A stretch of 64,000 nucleotides of DNA from assembly GCF_009754915.1 (NCBI RefSeq), contig NZ_WPIK01000002.1:248001-312000 (forward strand), in the 5' to 3' direction. Positions 1 through 10,500 of this stretch are shown here, in pieces. Source of the DNA: Mucilaginibacter arboris. Lineage in GTDB: Bacteria; Bacteroidota; Bacteroidia; Sphingobacteriales; Sphingobacteriaceae. The first letter of the stretch is position 1, and the number at the start of each line of letters is the position of its first letter. Made by a program: the position numbers and the translations under genes. The notes under the pieces were generated by a model. The model was not told the DNA's origin and ran no database searches. It saw nothing but the letters and a program-made list of their open reading frames with translations.

Positions 1-1304
1 TTATGCAGGATAAGGTTTCCTGGATCGATGAGTTGAAAATAAGGGGTTCTTATGGCTTTCTGGGAAACCAATCCGGCGCAGGTTTATATTCTTATTCTGA
101 AAACATGAATGTATCTACACCCGGTATAGGTACCGGCCCCAGATATTACTTTGGAAGTGGGAGGGAAGCCAATATATATGCCCCTGGCGCTTTTAACCCT
201 TTCGTTACCTGGGAAAAAGTGGAGAATACTGATTTCGGTTTAGATATGTCTGCATTTAAGGGCCGCCTTAATTTAACTTTGGATGTTTACCAAAGAAATA
301 CCCGCGACATGTTAGGTCCTACGCTTGATATCGCAGATATGTATGGAACAACCCCTCCGGTAAGCAATAATGCAGATTTACGCAACCGCGGCTGGGAAAT
401 TTCCTTAAATTGGAGAGGAAACATTAGTGAAAAGATCACTTATACGATCGGTGGTTTGCTTGCTGATTCTAAATCAATCGTTACTAAATATCAAAACCCA
501 ACCAAATCTAATCCTACAGCTACCTGGTATGAAGGGAAGACCGTAGGTGAAATATGGGGTTACCGAACCTCCGGATTAATTCAGAATGCAGCGGATGCGG
601 CAGCATATAATAAGTTAGACCGTTCTTACCTGACCTCCATAGCATGGGTTCCCGGAGATGTGGCTTACCGCGACTTAAACGGGGACAATAAAATTAACCG
701 TGGCGCCAATAAGGTTGGCGATATGGGCGATTTAACCATTATTGGCAATTCAACGCCCAGATACCTTTACTCCTTAAACGGCTCTTTAAGCTGGAAAGGT
801 TTATCAATGTACATGTTGTGGCAAGGCGTAGGCAAAAGGGATTTTGCGCCACAGCTTGGAGATGCCTATTTTTGGGGTTCCGGAGCCTTAGCTCAGGTAA
901 CTGTGTTTAAACAGCACCTGGATTACTGGACGCCAGCTAACCCAAATGCTTATTATCCAAATCCTTATGCCTCGCCAGTAGGGTCTATCAATAGTTATAT
1001 TAACAAAACGCAGCAAATTTCTGACAGGTATCTTCAGGATGCATCTTATTTAAGATTGAAAAATTTTACTTTAAGCTATAACCTTCCTCTTGCCCTCATC
1101 AGCAGAATGAAACTCAAAAAGGTGAATGTTTTTCTTACCGGGGAGAATTTGCTAACCTTTACCAAGCTGGCTAAAATGCTTGATCCTGAAACGCTTGCTA
1201 CCGTTTCAGACCAAAATAACAACCTGCTGACTCCAAGCGCCGATGCTGGTAAAATCTATCCGTTAAGTAAAGTTTATTCCATCGGACTTAATATAGGCCT
1301 TTAA
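1..1304 (+). CDS. SusC/RagA-type TonB-dependent outer-membrane transporter, 3' part (cut by window edge)
   Basis: This is the C-terminal 433 residues of a TonB-linked outer-membrane beta-barrel that imports oligosaccharides with its SusD partner. The frame is open to the left edge (first full codon at 3), so the Met at position 3 is probably internal and the signal peptide, plug and early barrel lie outside the window. Aromatic barrel strands, a YLYSLNGSLSWKG strand, the ASYLRLKNFTLSYNLP segment and the closing YSIGLNIGL strand are typical of SusC C-termini. A SusD gene follows after 11 bp, which fixes the assignment. The natural substrate is not readable from this part; the neighbouring BACON lipoprotein and GH18 enzyme suggest a GlcNAc-containing glycan. 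Confidence 0.95.
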   Translation, partial: MQDKVSWIDELKIRGSYGFLGNQSGAGLYSYSENMNVSTPGIGTGPRYYFGSGREANIYAPGAFNPFVTWEKVENTDFGLDMSAFKGRLNLTLDVYQRNTRDMLGPTLDIADMYGTTPPVSNNADLRNRGWEISLNWRGNISEKITYTIGGLLADSKSIVTKYQNPTKSNPTATWYEGKTVGEIWGYRTSGLIQNAADAAAYNKLDRSYLTSIAWVPGDVAYRDLNGDNKINRGANKVGDMGDLTIIGNSTPRYLYSLNGSLSWKGLSMYMLWQGVGKRDFAPQLGDAYFWGSGALAQVTVFKQHLDYWTPANPNAYYPNPYASPVGSINSYINKTQQISDRYLQDASYLRLKNFTLSYNLPLALISRMKLKKVNVFLTGENLLTFTKLAKMLDPETLATVSDQNNNLLTPSADAGKIYPLSKVYSIGLNIGL

Positions 1305-1315
1305 AATATCAGTAT

Positions 1316-3139
1316 ATGAAACACTTATTAAAAATATGGTTTTTGGCTGCATTAGTGCTGACCATCGTATCCTGCAAAAAGGATTTTTTAGACCAGCCGC
1401 CGCTGGATGTTCTATCTACGGCAGGTAATCTGTCCTCTACCAATGAACTCAGGCTCTATGTCAATCAGTTTTACGAACAACTTCCGGGGCAGCCAGGGGT
1501 TACAGGCGGGGCAGGTATTGCTTTTGACGATGCTAACAGCGATAACATGATCTTCACGAATGTGAACACCAGGCTTAATGGTGGCTTAGCCTTGAGCAAC
1601 GCTACAGCTATCAGTGAATATACGGTCATCAGAAGTATAAATTATTTCCTGGAAAATTATAAGCACGCCACAGGCGATCAAACGCTGATCAATCAATACC
1701 TGGGCGAGGCTAAGTTCTTCAGGGCATATTTTTATTTTAACCTGGTAAAAAAGTATGGACCGGTAACCTGGGTAAACCATGTGCTTACCGCTGATCAGGA
1801 AATGACCCAGGTGCCAAGGGATTCCCGCCTTTTGGTGATAGATTCTGTACTGGCCGATCTGGATAGGGCGGTAACTTTGCTTCCTGCAGTTAGCAACAGT
1901 GCAACCATGCGGGTACATAAGGATGTTGCCTTAACTTTAAAATCAAGAGTGGCTTTATACGAAGCAACCTGGGAAAAATACCATAAAGCCAAAGGAGACC
2001 CATTTTGGGCAAAAGAGGTAACCGATGCAAAAATAAAGGATTACTTTACACAGGCAAAAGTTGCGGCCAGCACGGTAATGAGCAGCGGAAGGTGGGCGGT
2101 TTCCACAACAGGGAAGCCATTGGTTGATTATGCCAATTTATTTATCACGAAAGACCTTTCTGCAGACCGGGAAGTAATGCTGTGGCGCAAATACAACGTA
2201 AATGACAACATTGGCCACAGCGTAAGTAAATATTTATCTACCGATGGCGGAGATATTGGTTTAACACTTTCTTTAGTTGATGATTACCTTACCCGTACAG
2301 GAACTCCTTTTACAGGTCAGTTACGCACACAAATCCAGAGCGTATATGCCAATGAACTAATGGCCGACAAGCGTGACCCACGGCTTTCCCAAACTGCCGG
2401 AATACCCGGCGATCCGCTTAGGCCTGGCGTTGTTGTTCCTCCTTTTCCACCCATTAACCAAAGCGGTTTCAACAGGAGCACCACTGGTTTCCCGCTGCAT
2501 AAATATATTGAATATACAGATGTGTCTGCTACTTCGGATGATTTTAAAAGTTCCGCTCCTGCCATCCAGTTCCGCTATGCAGAGGTTTTGTTAAACTTTG
2601 CCGAAGCTGTTGCAGAGCTTGGGGAAGACCCTAATCAGATCAAAACGGCCTTACAGCCTTTGCGCGACCGTGCAGGCATGCCAGGAGTGGATTTCGACAG
2701 GGAATACAACACCGATCCTGGGTATCCGTTTAAAAATCTGGACAAGGTATTACAATGTGTACGCCGGGAACGCAGGGTAGAATTTGCAGCGGAAGGAAGC
2801 CGTTTAGATGATATTATGCGCTGGGCGGCGGCAGATGTTTTGATTGCAGGCAAAAGGCCGCTGGGCGTTTTGTTTGTGGGCAGCAATATCTCCAATGAAA
2901 ATAAAACTACAGGCTTTTACAAAGATGCCTTGTTGTATTATGATACTCCTCCTGCAGGGAAATCCATTAACTTTTATTTGACCGGAACTCCCGGAGATGC
3001 GCAAAGATATATGGACCCGTATAAAAATACCCTGCCTGCTGGCTATGGTTTTAATCTGGGAAGGGATTACCTATTGCCAATCCAGGACCGGATGCTTCAG
3101 TTAACGGCAGGAAAGTGGACGCAAAATCCCGGCTGGTAA
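1316..3139 (+). CDS. SusD/RagB-type glycan-binding lipoprotein
   Basis: This is a surface lipoprotein that captures oligosaccharides over the SusC pore. The N-terminus has a lipoprotein signal with the lipobox ending in IVSC (Cys20) followed by KKDFLDQPP, the usual SusD start. The helical TPR-like segment AKFFRAYFYFNLVKKYG near residues 133-150 and the RERRVEFAAEGSRLDDIMRW motif near residues 490-510 are SusD hallmarks. Its 607 residues are normal for the family. It lies 11 bp after the SusC gene and 40 bp before a BACON lipoprotein, so the three are probably cotranscribed. Confidence 0.95.
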   Translation: MKHLLKIWFLAALVLTIVSCKKDFLDQPPLDVLSTAGNLSSTNELRLYVNQFYEQLPGQPGVTGGAGIAFDDANSDNMIFTNVNTRLNGGLALSNATAISEYTVIRSINYFLENYKHATGDQTLINQYLGEAKFFRAYFYFNLVKKYGPVTWVNHVLTADQEMTQVPRDSRLLVIDSVLADLDRAVTLLPAVSNSATMRVHKDVALTLKSRVALYEATWEKYHKAKGDPFWAKEVTDAKIKDYFTQAKVAASTVMSSGRWAVSTTGKPLVDYANLFITKDLSADREVMLWRKYNVNDNIGHSVSKYLSTDGGDIGLTLSLVDDYLTRTGTPFTGQLRTQIQSVYANELMADKRDPRLSQTAGIPGDPLRPGVVVPPFPPINQSGFNRSTTGFPLHKYIEYTDVSATSDDFKSSAPAIQFRYAEVLLNFAEAVAELGEDPNQIKTALQPLRDRAGMPGVDFDREYNTDPGYPFKNLDKVLQCVRRERRVEFAAEGSRLDDIMRWAAADVLIAGKRPLGVLFVGSNISNENKTTGFYKDALLYYDTPPAGKSINFYLTGTPGDAQRYMDPYKNTLPAGYGFNLGRDYLLPIQDRMLQLTAGKWTQNPGW

Positions 3140-3179
3140 TTGTTAATAAATAAACATTAATCATTAAAAAATCAACCTA

Positions 3180-3557
3180 ATGAAATTAAAAATTTATATA
3201 ATCGCTACACTTTTATTGTCTTCTGTTTTATGGGGATGTAGAAAAGATGATCTTCCCGTCAAACCCCAGCCTTCTCCTTTTAGTGCAAGCATTAAAGCGG
3301 GCACTGCAACCCTGCCTGCCGCTGGTGGAACATCAAGCATTCTGATTACCGCTGGCGCTGATGGCTGGTGGATTGTAGTGCCAGACGATAAAAAAGCCTG
3401 GTGCTCCATTACCAGGGTATATGGTTCGGGTGATTTAGAAGTGCCGGTAAGCATCAAAGCCAATACAACAGGCTTGCCCAGAACAGTGGAGGTGGCAGTT
3501 AACCCCACCTTTAATTTACCTGCTGTAAAACTGGTGTTTAACCAGGCCGGGCAATAA
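3180..3557 (+). CDS. Small BACON-domain lipoprotein
   Basis: This 125-residue lipoprotein has a signal ending in the lipobox LWGC (Cys20). The remainder, about residues 35-124, fits one BACON-type Ig-like domain: a TLPAAGG start, a W-W core, an 'AWCSI...GSGDLEVPVSIKANTTGLPRTVEVAV' type pattern (residues about 76-110) and a final strand ending in FNQAGQ. BACON domains accompany Bacteroidota glycan enzymes as spacers or carbohydrate/mucin binders. The order SusC-SusD-BACON-GH18 resembles PULs for high-mannose N-glycans in gut Bacteroides. A third binding lipoprotein (SusE/F-like role) is the inference. Confidence 0.75.
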   Translation: MKLKIYIIATLLLSSVLWGCRKDDLPVKPQPSPFSASIKAGTATLPAAGGTSSILITAGADGWWIVVPDDKKAWCSITRVYGSGDLEVPVSIKANTTGLPRTVEVAVNPTFNLPAVKLVFNQAGQ

Positions 3558-3580
3558 AAGCTTTGTTCAGCCTGTTCTTC

Positions 3581-3666
3581 ATGCTTCTTTTATCACCCTA
3601 AAATCAATAAGCGTTCTGCATCAAAAGCCCGCATGCGTTAAGGTTTTTGGTTGATAAAAGAAGCAT
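3581..3666. repeat. ATGCTTCTTTTA-family inward inverted pair 1
   Basis: The left arm starts ATGCTTCTTTTATCACCC and the right arm ends GATAAAAGAAGCAT at 3666. The two outer 14-mers are perfectly complementary. It lies 23 bp after a stop codon. Confidence 0.9.
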
Positions 3667-3709
3667 GGTATCCGGTTAAATAAATAAAATTGCTGCCGCA
3701 TATTGTACG

Positions 3710-3798
3710 ATACTTCTTTTATGCCCATAAATTGTGGATACAAACTTGATCTCCAAAAGCATTAAAGGATCTTGATTTTTAGGCGATAAAAGAAGCAT
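3710..3798. repeat. ATGCTTCTTTTA-family inward inverted pair 2 (left arm variant)
   Basis: The left arm has ATACTTCTTTTA, one substitution in the core, and the right arm ends GGCGATAAAAGAAGCAT. The GH18 start codon follows 85 bp later. Confidence 0.85.
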
Positions 3799-3883
3799 CG
3801 AAAATAAATGAACATCATTTATTAAACTCCTGATAAAGGATGAAAAAATAACTGAAAAATTAAAGATCAAACGGATTGTTAAA

Positions 3884-5056
3884 ATGAACAGAAACTTAAT
3901 TTGCTTTTTTCCGCTGCTGTTTTTTTCTCTTTTTTCCCGGGCCCAGGTAACTGAAAACAAGGTTGTAGCGGGCTATCTCACCATATCCAAACAGCATCCT
4001 TTTGATTGGGATAACCTGGAATACAAAAACCTCACCCATATCATCCTGTCGTTTATGGAACCTGTTTCAGCAACAGATCCTGCGCTCCGGTATCACGGCC
4101 CGGAAGATGTTTTTGCAAAATATGACCTGAAAGAAAAAACATTTTTCGGGTTTGCTTCCAGGCTGATTGCTGAAGCCCACAAAAATAAGGTGAAAGTTAT
4201 TTTGGGATTATGCGGAGGAAATGACCTGCATGCTTCAGACCTAAAAGGCTTATTTGCGGATGATAAGCTGAGAAGTTCTTTTATTCAAAATGTTTTGGCA
4301 ACATGCGTTAAATACCATTTTGACGGTGTTGACCTGGATTATGAATATCCCGGATCAAAACAAGAAGGGGAGGGGATCACCAAATTTACAAGAGAGCTGC
4401 GCGATGCGGTGGACAAGAGCAATAAGCTCGATCATGGCCGCCCATTTACGATAACGCTTGCCTGCCCCAAACTGGATGCCTTAGGCCAATGGTACGATTT
4501 TGCAGCACTTACCCACTATTGCGACTGGTTTAATATCATGACTTATGGTTATGAAGCAAGCTTCACCAAATTTGCAGGTTTTAACTGCCCTTTATATCCT
4601 GCTCCTGAGGCAATTGCTGCCGGAAGAAATATCAGCGTTGACCAATCGATGTACGAATATTTTCATCTGCAAAGAAAAGTCCCTTTGGATAAACTGGTAG
4701 TCGGTTTAGGGTTTTATGGTTGGCTGCATCAGGATTATACCAGATTATACGGGGCAAAATCTGCATCAATATCTTTAAGTTATGCTGATATCGTCCAAAA
4801 TTATCTCAACGCTCCCGGTTGGGTTTACAACTGGTCCGATGCTTCAAAAGTGCCTTATTTAACCAATGAAAAAAACAAGGAAATGATCACTTATGATGAT
4901 GCCATATCGATTGGCATCAAATGCAATTATGCGATAGAAAAGGGGTTCAGAGGGGTAATGATCTGGGAATTATCAAGAGGATACCTTTACCGGAAACAAA
5001 CAGATACGCAGCCTTTGCTCCAGGCGGTGGGCGATAAGTTTAAATTACAGCATTAA
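3884..5056 (+). CDS. GH18 glycosidase (chitinase or endo-beta-N-acetylglucosaminidase type), exported
   Basis: This is a GH18 TIM-barrel enzyme that cleaves beta-1,4 bonds next to GlcNAc by substrate-assisted catalysis. A signal peptide (MNRNLICFFPLLFFSLFSRAQ) precedes the domain. The catalytic signature DGVDLDYE covers residues 147-154, with E154 as the proton donor. Further GH18 landmarks are LGLCGG (strand 3), the MTYGYE strand, and GVMIWELSRG near the end. The 390 residues are a single domain with no extra binding module. Position after SusC/SusD/BACON suggests action on glycoprotein N-glycans (endo-enzyme), but the Y-E-Y-P motif also fits chitinases; specificity is not decided by sequence alone. 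Confidence 0.9.
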   Translation: MNRNLICFFPLLFFSLFSRAQVTENKVVAGYLTISKQHPFDWDNLEYKNLTHIILSFMEPVSATDPALRYHGPEDVFAKYDLKEKTFFGFASRLIAEAHKNKVKVILGLCGGNDLHASDLKGLFADDKLRSSFIQNVLATCVKYHFDGVDLDYEYPGSKQEGEGITKFTRELRDAVDKSNKLDHGRPFTITLACPKLDALGQWYDFAALTHYCDWFNIMTYGYEASFTKFAGFNCPLYPAPEAIAAGRNISVDQSMYEYFHLQRKVPLDKLVVGLGFYGWLHQDYTRLYGAKSASISLSYADIVQNYLNAPGWVYNWSDASKVPYLTNEKNKEMITYDDAISIGIKCNYAIEKGFRGVMIWELSRGYLYRKQTDTQPLLQAVGDKFKLQH

Positions 5057-5405
5057 TATCTGTTGTAGGTTTTTTCAGGATATTTTCATGCTTCTTTTAT
5101 CGCCTAAAAAACCGCAACTTTTATTGTTTTTGAATTGGTTTAGGACTTGAAAACCAAAATTTCAGGCATAAAAAATTATTTTCAATTCTGTTGATAAAAC
5201 TATAAATAAGCCCATGCAAAATATTTTTAATTTAATATTTCTTTAAATGCTTTTTTAAATTGTATTTTTAAAAGTCTTATGTATAACTTAATTATTCATT
5301 TGATTGGTTCTGCACTTCCGAAATTATCAACCTAAATCAGTGCGTTACCTGTTTTTAAAAAAGCTATTATGCCGTTTATACAAGAGGAGGTGTTTGATCT
5401 GAAAC
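5057..5405. other. AT-rich leader of the ECF sigma gene with one solitary repeat arm
   Basis: This 349-bp gap contains a left arm at 5088-5111 and a poor right-arm-like remnant near 5158-5180 (TTCAGGCATAAAA). The rest is very AT-rich, with long A/T runs around 5180-5290 that probably hold the sigma-gene promoter. A purine-rich AAGAGGAGG at about 5382-5390 lies 15 bp before the start and may act as a ribosome site. No gene is seen. Confidence 0.5.
5088..5111. repeat. ATGCTTCTTTTA-family solitary left arm
   Basis: The arm reads ATGCTTCTTTTATCGCC followed by A-rich sequence, 32 bp after the GH18 stop. Only a degenerate partner is visible downstream. Confidence 0.8.
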
Positions 5406-6026
5406 ATGAAAGCAAATATGGAAAACCGGCCGTATAAAGACCTGCCGGAACAAGTTTTGTTCGCTCTTTTTCAGCAAAGCAACGAAAATGCTTTTTCAGA
5501 GATCTATTTCCGTTATAGCGGGGCCTTGTACAAGCATGCACTGAAAATGCTGAAGGACAGGGACGAGGCCAAAGATATTATACAAGATATTTTTGCCAGC
5601 TTTTGGTTAAAAAGGGAAAGCCTGATTTTAACAACTTCACTCGCATCTTATCTTTATACTTCGGTCCGTAATAAGGTGTTGGATGTGTTCTCGCACGAAA
5701 AAGTTGCAGCCAGATATCAGCAATCGTTACAAGCTTTTATTGATCAGGGCGAATTTATTACGGATGATTGGTTACGTGAAAAAGAACTAACGGCAATCAT
5801 AGACCAACAGATAGCGGAACTGCCACCCAAAATGCGGGCCGTATTTGAACTAAGCAGGAAAACACAGCTATCCTACAGGGAAATATCTGAAGAATTGGAT
5901 ATTTGTGAAAACACCGTGCGGAAACACATCACCAAAGCCATAAAAAAGCTGAAGGTTAAGTTGGATACAGTAGTTATTATTGCCCTAACCGTCGTTGAAA
6001 TTATCCAGCTGATCAGGATTAAATGA
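5406..6026 (+). CDS. ECF-family RNA polymerase sigma factor (Bacteroidota PUL type)
   Basis: This is an extracytoplasmic-function sigma factor that probably switches on the downstream STN-SusC/SusD PUL when released by FecR. Region 2 spans about residues 25-95 (NAFSEIYFRYSGALYKHALKML, then DIIQDIFASFW, the Pribnow-box helix). Region 4 spans about 140-195 with the helix-turn-helix LSYREISEELDICENTVRKH. The length of 206 residues is usual. Met5 at 5418 is an alternative start. FecR is encoded 250 bp downstream, with a repeat pair between, so the two genes may form separate transcripts. Confidence 0.93.
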   Translation: MKANMENRPYKDLPEQVLFALFQQSNENAFSEIYFRYSGALYKHALKMLKDRDEAKDIIQDIFASFWLKRESLILTTSLASYLYTSVRNKVLDVFSHEKVAARYQQSLQAFIDQGEFITDDWLREKELTAIIDQQIAELPPKMRAVFELSRKTQLSYREISEELDICENTVRKHITKAIKKLKVKLDTVVIIALTVVEIIQLIRIK

Positions 6027-6067
6027 TAACCTTATATCATTTTTCTAAATTCTGCCCTTCATATTTC

Positions 6068-6155
6068 ATGCTTCTTTTATCACCTAAAAATTAAGCCTCC
6101 TGGTTTTTTTATAGAAATATGCTGAACACTGATTTTTAGGTGATAAAAGAAGCAT
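6068..6155. repeat. ATGCTTCTTTTA-family inward inverted pair 3
   Basis: The left arm ATGCTTCTTTTATCACC and the right arm GGTGATAAAAGAAGCAT are perfectly complementary and the match continues through the A/T tract, giving arms of about 24 bp. The pair lies between the sigma-factor and FecR genes. Confidence 0.92.
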
Positions 6156-6276
6156 GGCTAATCCTAAGCGTAAAGGGTTTCTGCGCATAAGTTCTTATGA
6201 TTATATTTTTTAAAGTACTACTGCCTGCCCGGTTAATCGTCGTTACAATAATTAAGGCGAAAAAACCTTAAACGTA

Positions 6277-7425
6277 ATGATAGAAAAAGAAGCTCAGGAA
6301 TTATTAAAGAAATACCGGTTAGGTACGTTAACAGACCAGGAACGTGCCCTGCTCGAAAGCTGGTATATTCAATATGCGCGGTCAAACTCAAACATAGACA
6401 TCTCTCAGGAAGAGTTGCAGGAAGATCTGGACAATATTTATAACGCTTTGCCTATCCATAAAAAAGCGGTAAGAAACTTATTTGCCCCCCGCAGTATCCG
6501 TTTTTCACTTTATGCTGCGTCTGTTGTCCTTTTTATGATTGCCGGAATGCTTTTTCTAAAAAATAAACAGAGGCACGTTCCAAAATTGGCATCTGCTTAT
6601 CAAACTACTATAGCGCCGGGTAAAAGCAGTGCAGTTTTAACCCTGGCCGATAACAGGAAGATTGTACTGGACAATAATTTTTCGGGAGCTATTGCCCATG
6701 AAAATGGAATAACTGTAAGTAAAACAACCGCGGGGCTTTTGAGATACACTGTAAATGAAAAACAGGCTTCAAACGATGCAACTGTTGCATATAATACTAT
6801 TTCTACTCCGGTGGGAGGGGAATATCAGGTGGTATTGGCAGACGGAACGGAGGTTTGGCTAAATGCCCTGTCATCCATCCGCTTTCCAACTTCTTTTAAA
6901 GGAAGCGAACGAAAAGTGGAAATCACCGGCGAAGCTTATTTTGAAGTTGCAAAAAATGCCCAAATGCCCTTCCGCGTAGTCAGCGGATATCAGGTTGTTG
7001 AAGTATTAGGCACTCATTTCAACATCAGTGCTTACCCGGATGAAAGTGCTGTTGCAACCACCTTATTGGAAGGATCGGTAAAAGTTGCTATGAACGATGG
7101 CCAGGTTAAGGTTTTGAAACCGGGCCAGCAGGCTTTAATCCTCAAAAAAAACAACTCGTTTACGGTAAAAGATGTGGATGCAGAAGATGCTGTGGCCTGG
7201 AAAAACGGTTACTTTCAATTCGCCGACGATGACCTGAAAAGTATCATGAACCAGCTTTCGCGCTGGTATAATGTAGAAATTGTATATCAGCATGCTAACC
7301 TGGACCAGAAATTTGGCGGTACAATATCACGCTCTAAAAATTTATCCCAGGTTTTAAGGATATTGGAACTGACAGGAAATGTCAGGTTTCGGGTAGAAGG
7401 AAGGAGGGTAACGGTTATGCCTTAA
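6277..7425 (+). CDS. FecR-family anti-sigma factor
   Basis: This is an inner-membrane anti-sigma factor that holds the ECF sigma factor and receives the signal from the STN domain of the SusC below. Residues 1-70 are cytoplasmic, with a KKYRLGTLTDQERALLESW helix typical of the family; residues 75-95 are the single membrane segment; residues about 110-290 form the periplasmic FecR domain (TPVGGEYQVVLADGTEVWLNA, then GEAYFEVAKN). The C-terminal DUF4974 segment, about 310-382, has LKSIMNQLSRWYNVEIVY. The 382-residue length is normal. Gene order sigma-FecR-STN-SusC is the canonical signalling set. Confidence 0.94.
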   Translation: MIEKEAQELLKKYRLGTLTDQERALLESWYIQYARSNSNIDISQEELQEDLDNIYNALPIHKKAVRNLFAPRSIRFSLYAASVVLFMIAGMLFLKNKQRHVPKLASAYQTTIAPGKSSAVLTLADNRKIVLDNNFSGAIAHENGITVSKTTAGLLRYTVNEKQASNDATVAYNTISTPVGGEYQVVLADGTEVWLNALSSIRFPTSFKGSERKVEITGEAYFEVAKNAQMPFRVVSGYQVVEVLGTHFNISAYPDESAVATTLLEGSVKVAMNDGQVKVLKPGQQALILKKNNSFTVKDVDAEDAVAWKNGYFQFADDDLKSIMNQLSRWYNVEIVYQHANLDQKFGGTISRSKNLSQVLRILELTGNVRFRVEGRRVTVMP

Positions 7426-7457
7426 ACTTACTTTCAGAACCATTTGAGCTTTGTAAA

Positions 7458-7502
7458 AAAGCCCGAAGTGCTGCTAACACTTCAGGCCATGTATCGGGCT
7501 TT
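7458..7502 (+). terminator. Nested hairpin between FecR and SusC genes
   Basis: An outer stem AAAGCCCGA/TCGGGCTTT encloses an inner stem GAAGTG/CACTTC with a 7-nt loop. The T-run is short, so it may be an attenuator or processing site as much as a terminator. It separates the regulatory genes from the transporter operon. Confidence 0.5.
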
Positions 7503-7551
7503 CATTAGTATCAGTTTTACTACAACCTCTATTAAACCCAAAATCAAATTT

Positions 7552-10500
7552 ATGAAAATTTATTATTGGATGGCGAATAGTATGTCCTATTCCCACCGAA
7601 AAGTTCTGATGATCATGAAGCTAACCTTCGTTTTGATGATAGCAATCCTGTTCCAGGCAAGGGCAGGTGGCTATGCACAAAAAATTACACTTTCCGGGGA
7701 GAACGTTTCTATGGGAAATGTGCTGAAAAAAATCAGCAGGCAGAGTGGGTATGACTTTTTTTATAACTCATCGCTTATCAAAAAAGCTAAACCTGTAAAT
7801 ATAAACCTGAAAAACGCAAGTTTGGAAGAAGCGCTGGTGCATGCTTTTGCTAATCAGCCTTTTAGTTATACCATTGATGAAAATACGGTAGTTGTAAAAG
7901 AGAAACAGCAACATACAAATGCTGCCCCGATCCAGGTAAAAGGAAAGGTAGTGGATGAAAAAGGAGAGCCGTTAACCGGGGTGACCGTAAAAGTAAAAGG
8001 GTCGCAACAAGCAGTTTCAACCAATTTAAATGGCGAGTTTACCCTCTCTGATGTCCCGTCTGATGCGGTATTGCAATTTTCTTTTATCGGTTATTTAACC
8101 AAAGAACTGCCTGCCAAACCCAACCTGGGTACGATACGGATGGCAGTTAATGAATCCAAGCTTAATGAAGTGGTTGTCGTAGGTTATGGATCTGTAAAAA
8201 AAGGTGACCTGACAGGCGCGGTGGCTTCTTTAAAACCAACGGAAACAGAAGCGGCTACTTTTACTTCGGTGGACAGGTTATTTCAGGGGAAAATTGCAGG
8301 GGTTAATGTTTCAACAACTACCGCCCAGCCCGGCGCTGCGGTTTCGGTGATCATCCGGGGTGCAAACTCTTTGAGGGGCGACAATCAGCCGCTTTATGTA
8401 ATTGATAATGTGCCGCAACAATCTACCGGCGCCGCACAACCTTCACCTTTCAGCAGTTCAGATATTCAAACAGCGCAGAATCCGTTGGTAGCACTTAATC
8501 CGGAAGATATAGAAAGCATAGATGTTTTAAAAGATGCCTCTGCAACAGCCATATATGGCTCGCGCGGGGCAAACGGGGTCATCATCATTACAACAAAAAA
8601 AGGAAAGAAAGGGCGCGCTAAACTAAACCTGAGTTACAATACTACAGTTTCAACAATAGCAAGAAAGCGGGACTTGTTAGATGCAACAGATTATGCCAAC
8701 TATCAAAATAGTCAGAATGCTGCTGGCGGTGTACTTCCCAGCTATTATTTCTCTGGTAATGAGGTGCGGTTTTATCAAACAGGAACTACCGGGCCTGCCT
8801 ATAACCCATCCGATCCAAGCACCTATTCTGTTATTCAGGATGTTGACTGGCAAAATGTGGCCTACCATAATGCTGTTTCTCAAAATGCGGCTTTAAGCGC
8901 CAGCGGTGGTACAGACAATACCACTTACTATTTATCTGGCGGCTTTAAAAATATCCAGGGAATTAGCAGGGGATCGGGTTTAAAACTTGGCACTTTCCGG
9001 GCAACCTTAATTTCCAAGCTTACAGAAAGGCTTAACCTTAATCTGGTTTTGGGCGGTTCAATGGGGAAAAATAACATGTCGCAGGGTGGTGATAACTTAA
9101 GGGGCACGGGTAATGCCAATATCACCAGGGATGCATTATCCAGCCAGCCATTTATATTGCCGCCCAATAGCATACTTAATGATGAGAACCGTACAAGTGT
9201 TAACAGCTGGTTAGCTGATTATGATGATATCGCTAATACCGGCAATTTTAACGGATCACTTAACCTTAAATACACCATTTCAAATGCTTTTAATTATAGC
9301 GTTAGGGTTGGCGGCGTTAATAGTTACAATGATCGGGCCAGGTGGTTTGGTACCTCATTATTTCCTGGCTATAATACCAATGGTAATCTTGGGGTATCCA
9401 ATACTAACAGCACTAATTATACCATTGAAAATATCTTAGGCTTCAATAAGCAGATCAGTCCTGTTTTTAAATTTGATGGCATTTTAGGGGCTACTTATGA
9501 TAATTACAACAGCCTGATCAATAACGTTACCGGGACAAATTTTAATATTTATTCTCTGAGAACAAAAGGATTAGCGCTTGCAAATGTGGTTAATGTGGCT
9601 ACTCCGCTTCAATCCGATTATCAGATCGCCTCATTTTTAGGAAGGGCTAATTTCGACTTTTTTGGAGGTAAATACCTGGCAACTTTAAACTTTAGGGCTG
9701 ATGGGTCAAGTAAGTTTCAAAAAGATAAATGGGGATATTTTCCGGCTGCTGCCCTGGCATGGAAAATAGACCAGGAGGATTTTATTAAAAACAGCGGTTT
9801 GATCAGCCAGCTTAAATTAAGGGTGGGCTGGGGCATTACCGGAAATCAGAGCATTGCACCTTATTCAACCATCAATCAGTTCACCACTTCTAATATATCG
9901 TATGCTGATCCAAGCGGCAATAAACTTTTAGCCGCATCTTCTGTGGGGCTCGCCAACACCAATCTTACCTGGGAAACTACTCAATCAGATAATTTGGGTC
10001 TGGATTTTGGAATATTAAAAAACAGGATTAACGGTAGTATCGATGTTTACCGTAAAACTACTACCGATCTGCTTTTATCCAAAACGATACCCGCATCAAA
10101 CGGGTTTACAAGTTTATTGGTAAACCAGGGCTCTATCCGCAACCAGGGCATCGAATTAGCGCTTAACGGAGAAATATTAAGGAATTCCGCTGTTAAATTA
10201 AGCCTGAATGGTAATATTGCAGTTAACAGATCAAAAGTTTTGGATATTGGCCAATTACCGGCACAATTTGGTGCAAATACGTTAAGTGCATTTACCGGAA
10301 ACGCAATTGGCCAGTCTTTTTATCAGGATTATGCCAATATTTTTGCAGTTGGCTATGCCCCGGGAATGTTTTATGGTTACAAGACAGATGGCATTATTCA
10401 GAACTTAAACGATATTACCTATACTGCAGCCGACGGTACCAAAAAGCTTACTACTTACTCTATCATAACCGGCGGCGCCAGTCCTAAAGTTGGGGATGTA

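Larger units (their letters stand above)
3558..3883. other. Intergenic stretch filled by two tandem repeat elements
   Basis: The gap between the BACON lipoprotein and the GH18 gene holds two inward pairs of the ATGCTTCTTTTA family back to back and about 85 bp of AT-rich leader before the GH18 start. No small gene is visible. Confidence 0.6.

Noticed and set aside
1586-1992. Antisense frames inside the first SusD gene
   Set aside because: They are shadows of a well-supported coding gene, with no domain or start context of their own.
7444-7551. TTG-started extension of the STN-SusC gene
   Set aside because: It would translate the intergenic hairpin and place about 36 odd residues before the signal peptide.
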